A stretch of 23,538 nt of DNA from Angelakisella sp. GTDB taxonomy: Bacteria; Bacillota; Clostridia; Oscillospirales; Ruminococcaceae. The stretch covers positions 1 through 23,538 of the forward strand of contig JAAWEO010000013.1 of the NCBI GenBank assembly GCA_022794295.1. Direction: 5' to 3'. The notes beneath the pieces are model-generated. The model worked only from the letters and a program-made list of their open reading frames with translations, searched no databases and was not told where the DNA came from. How positions within the stretch are numbered: position 1 is the stretch's first letter; the number at the start of each line of letters is the position of its first letter. Of this stretch, positions 1 to 6,718 are shown one piece after another. The position numbers and the translations under genes are program-made.

Positions 1-178
1 GCTGGAACCGGTTCCAGCTTACCGCCGCCAGAAAAAGGTTGGCGCCAGAGGGGTGCTTTGCCTGGAGCAGCTCCGGGACCTCCTGCACCTTGCCAAGGAT
101 GGCTTCATCCGGCACACCGGCGCCGGCAAGCTGGCTCTGGATACCGGCAGCCAGCATTCTAAGGTCGTGGTCAGTCAT
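1..178 (-). CDS. Unidentified protein, N-terminal part (cut by window edge)
   Basis: The frame opens at ATG 178 and stays open for 59 codons to the window edge. The start MTDHDLRMLAAG is preferred over an in-frame ATG at 199, because AAAGAGG lies about 9 bases before 178 and nothing like a ribosome site precedes 199. The visible part is soluble, without signal peptide or membrane segment, and I do not recognise it. It begins 58 bases after the pfk stop on the same strand with no terminator between, so it is probably the next gene of the amino-sugar operon. The last 18 visible bases form a perfect palindrome. Confidence 0.6.
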   Translation of the reverse strand, partial: MTDHDLRMLAAGIQSQLAGAGVPDEAILGKVQEVPELLQAKHPSGANLFLAAVSWNRFQ

Positions 179-236
179 GGCAGCAGCCTCTTTCTTCATA
201 AAAGTATTTCGACTTTTCGCAGCTCTAGGAGCCTAT

Positions 237-1418
237 TCAGGATTTCAGGGTACACCGCTGGAAGGTGACCATCTCCGGCAGCGGCCCGCCCATAAGGGGG
301 CGGAGCCAGTCGACACAGGCGGGGGTGACGTCGTTGCCCGAATCACAAATGAACTCGTCGGGCATGGTGCGCTCGGTAAGCATCACCTCCCGGATGGGGA
401 CCAGGAACAGCTCGGTCTGGTAGGGGTCGCTGCTAAGGCGGCGGATAGCGGGCATCACACCGGTTTGTCCATCGAAAACGGCCCTGACCGCCGCCCGGCC
501 CGCTTCCTCCGCCTCCCGGCAGTCCACCTCGCTGCGCCAGCAGATGCTGCTGCGGTTCATCAGGCCGGGCTTTTCGCTCCGGGCCTTGATGCCCAGCTCC
601 TTTACCACCAGCTGGGCCAGGTGGGCGGAGATATCCCCGAAGTAGGTGGACCGCCCCGTCTGGAAGATGGGGGGCACCAGGGGCTTGCCGCCGGGACCGT
701 GGAGCCCTTCGCTGACCACAGCCACCACCCCTTTTCCCTTGGCCCACTTTTCCTCCACGTCCCGGAGGAAGGCCCTTTCGTCAAAGTCCCGCTCCGGCAG
801 ATAGATCAGGTCGGGGCCGATCTCGGCGTCCTGGCGGGCCAGGGCGGCGGCGGCGGTGATCCATCCGGCGTTGCGGCCCATGGCCTCCACCACGCAGACA
901 TGGATGGGCAGGGAGCGGACGTCGGTGCAGATCTCCCGGGTGACCCCGGCGATGTACCGGGCGGCACTGGCAAAGCCGGGGGCGTGGTCGGTAACCGCCA
1001 GGTCATTGTCCACCGTCTTGGGGATGCCGGCCACCAGGACGCTGGTCCCGGCGGCCTTGCAGGCCTCGTATATTTTTCCGCAGGTGTCCATAGTGCCGTT
1101 GCCCCCGTTGCACAGGAGGAAGTCGAAGCCGTTTTTCCGGATGACCTCCGCCGCCCGGGCATACTCCGGGGCCTCCATGGCGTCCCGGCTGGTGCCGATG
1201 GCGGAGCCGGGGGTGGTAAGGAGCAGCTGAAGCTCCTGCTCCGGAAGGGTGTCCAGCCGGACAAACCGTTCCGCCAGCAGGCCGCCCATGCCGCCCAGCG
1301 CGCCGTACACGCTGTCTGCCCTCCCGCTTTTCACCGCCTCGCGGATGGCCCCGTAAAGGGAGCAGTTCATCACCGCTGTGGGGCCGCCGCCGTGGACGAT
1401 CAGCAGCTTGCCGGCCAT
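237..1418 (-). CDS. pfk: 6-phosphofructokinase, PPi/mixed-specificity type
   Basis: This 393-residue protein phosphorylates fructose-6-phosphate to fructose-1,6-bisphosphate in the cytoplasm. Family marks are GGGPTAVMN near residue 11, GGNGTMDT at 105-112, PKTVDNDL at 133-140 with the catalytic Asp at 137, and EAMGRNAGW in the middle. In E. coli PfkA numbering, Lys134 replaces Gly124, a mark of pyrophosphate-dependent enzymes, while Gly108 keeps the Gly104 of ATP enzymes. Asn107 replaces the usual Mg-binding Asp103. The phosphoryl donor therefore cannot be read from the sequence. The ATG lies one base after the fba stop and uses AAGGAGG inside the end of fba, so the two are surely co-transcribed and probably translationally coupled. 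At 393 residues it is longer than the roughly 320 of short PfkA. Confidence 0.92.
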   Translation of the reverse strand: MAGKLLIVHGGGPTAVMNCSLYGAIREAVKSGRADSVYGALGGMGGLLAERFVRLDTLPEQELQLLLTTPGSAIGTSRDAMEAPEYARAAEVIRKNGFDFLLCNGGNGTMDTCGKIYEACKAAGTSVLVAGIPKTVDNDLAVTDHAPGFASAARYIAGVTREICTDVRSLPIHVCVVEAMGRNAGWITAAAALARQDAEIGPDLIYLPERDFDERAFLRDVEEKWAKGKGVVAVVSEGLHGPGGKPLVPPIFQTGRSTYFGDISAHLAQLVVKELGIKARSEKPGLMNRSSICWRSEVDCREAEEAGRAAVRAVFDGQTGVMPAIRRLSSDPYQTELFLVPIREVMLTERTMPDEFICDSGNDVTPACVDWLRPLMGGPLPEMVTFQRCTLKS

Positions 1419-1419
1419 A

Positions 1420-2574
1420 TCACACCCCCTCCTTGTAGCGGCGGATCATATCCTCCAGGGTGTCCATCTTTACCAGGGGGTACCGGCCCACCGAGCCGAA
1501 CTCCACGATCAGGGTGCCCACAGCCTCCTTGACCCCCCGCTCAATGGCGCCGGTGATGGCGGCCAGGGCAGGACCTTCCCCGGTTCCATACATTACGGTA
1601 TCCATAATGGGGGGCAGGAAGGCCCGGGGATCAAAGGCGGAACGCTTTTCGTCCAGCAGCTTCCAGATGGGACCTGCGACGGGGTCGTTTTTCAGCTCTG
1701 GGAAGTCCCGGAACAGCTCCCGGAGGTTGCGGGTGACAGCCAGCCGGATATCAGTGTCTACATTGATCTTGCGGATGCCGCAGGGGATAGCGGCCTTCAG
1801 CTCCTCCTTGCTGATGCCGTAGGCGTTCTGGATATCTCCCCCCAGGGCGTTGATCTCGCTGACAATGTACTGGGGAACGGTGGAGGAGCCGTGGGAGACC
1901 AAAAAGGCGCTGATGCCCTCGTGGTTCATGCACTCCCGGATGGCAACAGGGATCTCCCGCCGGAGCTTTACATCCTTGCCCTTGCTGGCCCCGTGCATGG
2001 TGCCGTAGCTAATAGCCAGGGCGTCGGCACCGGTCTTTCTGAGAAAGTCCACAGCGGTCATGGGATTGGTGTAGGTGGAATTTGCCGCAAAGACATGGTC
2101 CTCCACCCCGGCCAGCACCCCCAGCTCCCCCTCTACGCTGACACCGCGGGGATGGGCGTACTTCACCACCTCCCGGGTCAGCTCCACGTTCTCCTCATAG
2201 GGCAGGGAGGAGCCGTCGATCATCACCGAGGTATAGCCGCCCTCAATGGCGGCGACACAGGAGTCGAAATCCCGGCCGTGGTCCAGGTGGAGCACCACCG
2301 GGATGGGGCTTGCTTCGCCGTACCTGCGGACGGCGTCGGCGATATTTTTGGCCCCCCGTTTCTTGTCCTCCAGGGTGCCGTTCTGGAAGTCGGTGCGCCC
2401 CCCCATAAAGGCGTTGGCAAGGTCGGCCCCCTGGAGAATGGCCGGGGACCGCAGCAGCTCGTGAATTTCGATCACCGCCTTGGCCTGGCAGACAGCGTTG
2501 ACATTAAAGGCCCCCTGGGCATAGCCGTGGGCCTCGGCGGCCTCCAGTACGGGACGAAGCGGAACCAGTGGCAT
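1420..2574 (-). CDS. fba: Class II fructose-bisphosphate aldolase
   Basis: This 384-residue zinc aldolase cleaves fructose-1,6-bisphosphate to dihydroxyacetone phosphate and glyceraldehyde-3-phosphate. Visible class II marks are HLDHG at 96-100 (catalytic Asp and a zinc His), VEGELG around 147-152, GTMHG at 191-195, VSHGSS at 227-232 and NVDTD at 271-275. It is longer than the 285-310 residues of the common Firmicutes FbaA or GatY/KbaY forms and looks more like the long class II subgroup. Other ketose-1,6-bisphosphates such as tagatose cannot be excluded, but the adjacent phosphofructokinase makes fructose-1,6-bisphosphate the natural substrate. The ribosome site AAAGGAG stands 8 bases before the ATG. 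It lies between pgi (65-base gap holding a strong hairpin) and pfk (1-base gap). Confidence 0.93.
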   Translation of the reverse strand: MPLVPLRPVLEAAEAHGYAQGAFNVNAVCQAKAVIEIHELLRSPAILQGADLANAFMGGRTDFQNGTLEDKKRGAKNIADAVRRYGEASPIPVVLHLDHGRDFDSCVAAIEGGYTSVMIDGSSLPYEENVELTREVVKYAHPRGVSVEGELGVLAGVEDHVFAANSTYTNPMTAVDFLRKTGADALAISYGTMHGASKGKDVKLRREIPVAIRECMNHEGISAFLVSHGSSTVPQYIVSEINALGGDIQNAYGISKEELKAAIPCGIRKINVDTDIRLAVTRNLRELFRDFPELKNDPVAGPIWKLLDEKRSAFDPRAFLPPIMDTVMYGTGEGPALAAITGAIERGVKEAVGTLIVEFGSVGRYPLVKMDTLEDMIRRYKEGV

Positions 2575-2597
2575 AGTAAAGACTCCTTTCTTTGGGT

Positions 2598-2628
2598 GGG
2601 AGGGGCAGGCAGCGCCGGGGCCCCTCCC
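2598..2628 (-). other. Intergenic hairpin between pgi and fba
   Basis: On the minus strand GGGAGGGGC (2620-2628) pairs perfectly with GCCCCTCCC (2598-2606) across a 13-base loop. No run of T follows, so it is not a normal terminator. In the pgi-fba gap it could be an mRNA stability or processing element; this role is inferred. Confidence 0.5.
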
Positions 2629-2639
2629 GAACTTTGGTT

Positions 2640-3929
2640 TTACCCGTTGCTTTCCTGCTTCCCAAGAAGCCGGAACATCTGGTGCTTATAGGCCTCCACC
2701 CCCGGCTGATCAAAGGGGTTGACCCCCAGCAGCTCGCAGGAGAGGTAGCAGGAGAAGATGAAATAATAGTAAAGCTGGCCCAGGGTGTGGGCATCGATGG
2801 CGGGAATGGTAAATTCCAGGCAGGGGATCCCCCGCTGGCTGTGGGCGGCGAAGGTCCCCCTGCGGGCGGCGTCGTTAATATCCCAGAAGTCCTTTCCGGT
2901 CAGGTAGTCGAAGAAATCCTTCTTGATCTCCGGGGGGAGCCGGACGCTGGCGTCGTGCTCCGCCACGGTCAGGAAGGTCTCAAAGAGGATGGGGCGTCCC
3001 TGCTGGACATACTGGCCCACCGCGTGGAGATCCTCCGAGTTGCTGGAGACAATGGGATAAAGGGCGGTATCCTCCTTGCCCTCGCTTTCGGCAAAGGTCT
3101 GGACCCACCACTTGGCGAAGAAGTCCAGGCGGGGCTCGAAGAAGGCCAGCATCTCCATGGCGTAGCCCTTTTCCAGCAGCAGCTTGCGGATGACGGCGTA
3201 GCGCAGGGCGATGTTTTCCTCCGCGGGCTCGGCAAAGATCCGGTCCCGCATTCTTTTCATCCCGCCGGTAACGGCGGCAATATCGATCCCTGCCACCGCC
3301 ATGGGAAAGAGGCCCACATCCGAGATCACCGAGAAGCGGCCCCCCACCCGCTCCGGGAAGGTGAGGAAGGTATAGCCATGGTCCTGGCAAAGCTGGTGGA
3401 GGGTGCTGCCGGGGGTGCCGGTGGCAAAAATCCGCCTGGAAGCCTCCTGCTCCCCATAGCGGCGCTCCAGGTACTGGCGAAGCACCCGGAAGGCGATGCC
3501 GGGCTCCAGGGTCTCGAAGTTTTTGGCGATACAGTCAATATAAACCGACTGATAGTGGTCCAGCTGCTCCAGGGTATCGGCCATTTCCCGGGCGGAAATG
3601 GTATTGCCGGCCCAGAGCATGGCGGGGCCGTTTTCCGGGCGCAGGGCCTTGATGGCGGCCCGGGAGGACTGGTTGGAGCCCCCGATGCCGATGGTGACAA
3701 AGGCATCGGCATCGGCCCGTACGCGATCGGCCTGCTGCTGAAGAAATTCAACGCGCTGGGGTCCGGCGCTTTCCTCCACGGTACGCCAGCCGGTAAAATC
3801 CTGGTAAGCGGGGTCACCGGCCACGGCCTGGGCCAGGACCGGCGCCGCCTGGCGGCAGCGGTCCTCCAGCTCGCCGGGGGCGATGATGCCCCGAAGATCG
3901 GTATAGGTTAGGGTGATGGTTCTGTCCAT
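2640..3929 (-). CDS. pgi: Glucose-6-phosphate isomerase
   Basis: This 429-residue cytoplasmic enzyme interconverts glucose-6-phosphate and fructose-6-phosphate. The SIS-fold sugar phosphate loop is GIGGSNQSSRA at residues 81-91. The two PGI family signatures are present: VGGRFSVISDVGLFP in the middle and GVNPFDQPGVEAYK near the C-terminus. The length fits the short bacterial PGI class (about 430-450). The loop differs from the usual GIGGSYLGARA, which touches the phosphate-binding site, so a divergent paralogue with another aldose/ketose phosphate substrate is possible. The start at ATG 3929 is backed by GGAAGGAGAG upstream. It follows nagA after an 89-base gap containing small GC-rich hairpins but no terminator. 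Confidence 0.92.
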   Translation of the reverse strand: MDRTITLTYTDLRGIIAPGELEDRCRQAAPVLAQAVAGDPAYQDFTGWRTVEESAGPQRVEFLQQQADRVRADADAFVTIGIGGSNQSSRAAIKALRPENGPAMLWAGNTISAREMADTLEQLDHYQSVYIDCIAKNFETLEPGIAFRVLRQYLERRYGEQEASRRIFATGTPGSTLHQLCQDHGYTFLTFPERVGGRFSVISDVGLFPMAVAGIDIAAVTGGMKRMRDRIFAEPAEENIALRYAVIRKLLLEKGYAMEMLAFFEPRLDFFAKWWVQTFAESEGKEDTALYPIVSSNSEDLHAVGQYVQQGRPILFETFLTVAEHDASVRLPPEIKKDFFDYLTGKDFWDINDAARRGTFAAHSQRGIPCLEFTIPAIDAHTLGQLYYYFIFSCYLSCELLGVNPFDQPGVEAYKHQMFRLLGKQESNG

Positions 3930-4018
3930 TGGTCTGTTCTCTCCTTCCGGATGGATCTTGCAGGCGGCAGCCTTCTCCCGCCGCTGTCAGCCCGGGGCGC
4001 CGGGCCGGTATTCCTCTG

Positions 4019-5149
4019 TTAAGCCCTGTACACCTCTACGCCCTTCACAAAGGTAGCTTTTACCGTCAGGCCATCCATGAGCACAAGGTCCGCGTCCTTG
4101 CCTGGCGCGATCTCCCCCTTGTTCTTCCAGCCCATCAGGGCCGCCGGGTTGCAGGTCATCAGCTCCGCCGCCTTTTCCATATCCGCGCCGGTCCACTCCA
4201 TCACCTTGCCCAAAGCCCGGCAAAGGGTCAGCGTGGAACCGGCCCGAGTCCCGTTGGGGAGCTTGGCGTCCCCGTCCTTGACGACAACGTCGTTGACCCC
4301 CAGCTTGTAGTCCCCGTCCGGCAGTCCCGCCGCCATAATGGAATCGGTGACAGCCACCACCTTGTCCCAGCCCTTGGCCTTCAGGTAGAGGCGCACCGTC
4401 CCCGGGTGGAGGTGGAGACCGTCACAGATGGCCTCCACCCAGCAGCCGCTTTCCAGTGCTGCCCCCCAAATGGCCGGGTCGTGCTGGTGGAACAGCCGCT
4501 CCGCATTGCCCAGGTGGGTCGCCGCCGTGACACCGGCCTCCACTGCCGCCCAGGAGATATCGTACCCTGCCCCGCTGTGCCCCATGGCTACAGTGATCCC
4601 CAGCTCCCGCAGCTTCGGGACGATCTCCACCGCCCCCGGGATCTCCGGGGAAAGGGTCAGGTAGGTGATGTGCCCCCCTGCCGCCTCCTGGTATTCCCGG
4701 AAAAGGGGGAGGCTGGCCTCCTTCATCAACAGTCTTTCCGGCATGGCCCCCTTGTACTCGCTGGAAAGACAGGGGCCCTCCAAATGGATGCCCAGCAGCG
4801 CAGCCCCGCCGCTCCCCTCCTCAATCACCTTCCGGGCTGCGGCAATGGCGCTCAGTGTCTGCTCCTTTGTGTCGGTCAGCACCGAGCACTGCCACCCCGC
4901 CACCCCCTGGGAGGCAAAAAACCGGCTGATCTTCCGCAGTCCCTCCGGACCGGCGGCATTGACATCCACCCCTGCCGCCCCGTGGGTGTGCAGGTCCAAA
5001 AAGCCGGGCAGCAGCTGGCAGCCCTCTCCGTCCCGCCGGGGCAGCCCCCGGCCGTTCTCCCCCCCAATGGCGGTAATCGTCCCGTCCTCCACCGTCACCG
5101 CGGTCAACGCCCCCCGGTGACGCACATTCTCCAGGTAAAAGCTGGCCAT
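4019..5149 (-). CDS. nagA: N-acetylglucosamine-6-phosphate deacetylase
   Basis: This 376-residue amidohydrolase removes acetate from GlcNAc-6-phosphate to give glucosamine-6-phosphate. The metal and catalytic marks are HTHG at 54-57, HLEGP at 122-126, GHS at 190-192, THLGNA at 211-216, ICDGLHL around 241-247 and TDS at 268-270 (catalytic Asp). The common THLFNAM motif reads THLGNAE here, which changes a residue by the substrate pocket. I chose ATG 5149 (MASFYLENVRH): GGGAGG stands about 10 bases upstream, and the in-frame extension beyond it would run into the end of nagB. The length then matches the family. It is 31 bases after nagB in the same operon. Confidence 0.93.
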   Translation of the reverse strand: MASFYLENVRHRGALTAVTVEDGTITAIGGENGRGLPRRDGEGCQLLPGFLDLHTHGAAGVDVNAAGPEGLRKISRFFASQGVAGWQCSVLTDTKEQTLSAIAAARKVIEEGSGGAALLGIHLEGPCLSSEYKGAMPERLLMKEASLPLFREYQEAAGGHITYLTLSPEIPGAVEIVPKLRELGITVAMGHSGAGYDISWAAVEAGVTAATHLGNAERLFHQHDPAIWGAALESGCWVEAICDGLHLHPGTVRLYLKAKGWDKVVAVTDSIMAAGLPDGDYKLGVNDVVVKDGDAKLPNGTRAGSTLTLCRALGKVMEWTGADMEKAAELMTCNPAALMGWKNKGEIAPGKDADLVLMDGLTVKATFVKGVEVYRA

Positions 5150-5180
5150 AGTATCCCGTCCTCCCTTTCCTTTGGTCCCG

Positions 5181-5996
5181 TTACCGGGGCAGCTGGGCCG
5201 CCACACCGTTGACGATCAGCAGGGCATCCGGGTGGTTCTGGGCCAGCGTCACCGGGAACCGGCTGGTCACTTCCCCATAGGCCGCCCGGCGGCAGACTGC
5301 CCGGTGCCAATCCCGGAACACCGCAAGCCGCAGCTTTTTGGCCCCCAGGATCTGCTTCATGCCAATGGTGACACACCTTTCCGGCATGTCCTCCAGGGCG
5401 CCCCCCAGGTCCCCCGCGCAGTTGGTCGCCCGGGTCTCCGGGGCGATGTCCAGCACCCGGGTACACAGCCGGGCAAATTCCTCCGGGGGGATGTCCTGGG
5501 GCTCGTTAAAGGCCAGGTGCCCGGTGATGCCGATGCCGCCAAAACAGGCGTCGGCCCCTCCCAGTTCCTCCAGCAGCCGGTCGCTTTTCTCCGGGTCCCT
5601 GGGGTCGGGGAAGACCCGCTGTTCCTCCGGCATCACCAGCTCCGGCCGGATTTTAGAATAGACCACCCGGTCCATAAATCCCCGGAAGGAAAGGGGGTCG
5701 TCCTTGGCGATCCATTCCCCGTCGCCGGTGAGGTACTCGTCCATGTTAAAGAACCAGCAGTTTTTCAGGCTCAGGCCCTCCTCGTTCACCAGCCGGACAA
5801 AGATGGGGTACTGCCCCACCGGCCCCACCGGGACGATAAACACAGTCCTTTCCCCCCGGCCGTTGTGGTCCCGGATGATGGCGGTCATCTCCCGGGCCAG
5901 CTCGTAGAAGGCCTCCCCGGAATCTCCGGTGAGAAGAATCGGGAGCTTGGCGTCCTTCCCCAGGTCCCGGGGAGCAATGCTGTAGTAGTCGCGCAT
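5181..5996 (-). CDS. nagB: Glucosamine-6-phosphate deaminase (divergent NagB)
   Basis: This 271-residue protein of the NagB/RpiA/SWI fold converts glucosamine-6-phosphate to fructose-6-phosphate and ammonia. NMDEY at 84-88 carries the conserved Asp, and GGIGITGHLAFNEP spans 153-166 with His160 and Glu165 in the catalytic spacing. The position of E. coli Asp141, as I recall Asn in Bacillus relatives, is Thr158 here. This could alter ring opening or substrate choice. The protein is somewhat longer than B. subtilis NagB (about 242). GCGAGG stands 9 bases before the ATG. It lies 36 bases after the response regulator and 31 before nagA. A paralogue acting on a different amino sugar phosphate is the main alternative. 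Confidence 0.87.
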   Translation of the reverse strand: MRDYYSIAPRDLGKDAKLPILLTGDSGEAFYELAREMTAIIRDHNGRGERTVFIVPVGPVGQYPIFVRLVNEEGLSLKNCWFFNMDEYLTGDGEWIAKDDPLSFRGFMDRVVYSKIRPELVMPEEQRVFPDPRDPEKSDRLLEELGGADACFGGIGITGHLAFNEPQDIPPEEFARLCTRVLDIAPETRATNCAGDLGGALEDMPERCVTIGMKQILGAKKLRLAVFRDWHRAVCRRAAYGEVTSRFPVTLAQNHPDALLIVNGVAAQLPR

Positions 5997-6032
5997 GGCA
6001 AATTCCTCGCTTTCTTTGTTGTACCGGCCCGT

Positions 6033-6713
6033 TTACCGGAACAGGTGCTCCAGCCCCATCTGGCGGATCAGGGCCACGATCTCCTTGGTGCGGGTGCAGC
6101 CGAATTTGTTCAGCAGCCCCTTGATCTGGGTTTTTACCGTCACCACCTCCACACACCGGGCCCTTGCGATCTCCTGGACCTTCAGCCCCTGGAGCAGCAG
6201 GCGCACCAGCTCCCGTTCGGCAGGGGTGAGCCGGGCCACATTGCTGATGAAGAAGATCAGGGACCGCTCGCTTTGGTGGAGGCGGCTGTACTCCCGCATA
6301 ACGATCTGCTGGACATGGCGCTCCAGGGCGGGCTCGTCGGCGTAGGCCTTGCGGATATGCTCCAGCAGCACCTCCTCCTCGCAGCCCTTTACCACATAAT
6401 CCACCGCCCCGCTGGCCATGGCGCTTAAAATAATTTCCTCGGTCTCGTGGGCGGTCAGGAAGATGATCTTCACCTCCGGCTTTTCCCGGTGGATGATCTC
6501 GGCGGCAGCGATCCCCGCCTGCATGGTCTCCATTTCGATATCCATCAGGATCACATCACAGCTTCGCTCCCGGGCCAGCCTTGTGATCTCCTGGCCGGTA
6601 AGGGCGGCTCCCGCTATCTCCATATCCTCCGCCCGGCCGACGGTGTCGCAAAGGTCCTCCAGCAGCAGGGGGATATCCTCTGCCACCATCACCTGTATCC
6701 TTCTCTCTGCCAT
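6033..6713 (-). CDS. LuxR-type two-component response regulator
   Basis: This 226-residue regulator has a receiver domain (about 5-125) with the acidic pair at 12-13, the phosphoacceptor Asp58 in VILMDIEM, LTAHE and the conserved Lys in YVVKG. A C-terminal LuxR/NarL helix-turn-helix follows (LTPAERELVRLLLQG, then VEVVTVKTQIKGLLNKFG). It should bind DNA once phosphorylated by the partner kinase. I prefer ATG 6713 because AGGGGG lies 8 bases upstream. A GTG at 6722 would overlap the kinase stop and sits too close to that site. It is 36 bases before nagB with no terminator between. This suggests that it controls the amino-sugar genes or its own operon, which is inference. Confidence 0.9.
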   Translation of the reverse strand: MAERRIQVMVAEDIPLLLEDLCDTVGRAEDMEIAGAALTGQEITRLARERSCDVILMDIEMETMQAGIAAAEIIHREKPEVKIIFLTAHETEEIILSAMASGAVDYVVKGCEEEVLLEHIRKAYADEPALERHVQQIVMREYSRLHQSERSLIFFISNVARLTPAERELVRLLLQGLKVQEIARARCVEVVTVKTQIKGLLNKFGCTRTKEIVALIRQMGLEHLFR

Positions 6714-6718
6714 TGCTG

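Noticed and set aside
39..1532. Long plus-strand frame opposite pfk and fba (and similar long frames opposite most minus-strand genes)
   Set aside because: It mirrors well-conserved enzymes on the other strand, its translation is low-complexity Gly/Ala/Pro-rich, and no ribosome site is present. GC-rich third positions create such frames.
5150..5206. Longer NagA start at 5206
   Set aside because: It would overlap nagB and has no ribosome site; ATG 5149 has GGGAGG upstream and gives the usual family length.
237..5996. Sulfoglycolysis gene set (isomerase, kinase, aldolase beside a sulfonate-type importer)
   Set aside because: PGI, PFK and aldolase keep their own family signatures, nagA and nagB are in the same operon, and the importer is a separate unit with its own terminator.
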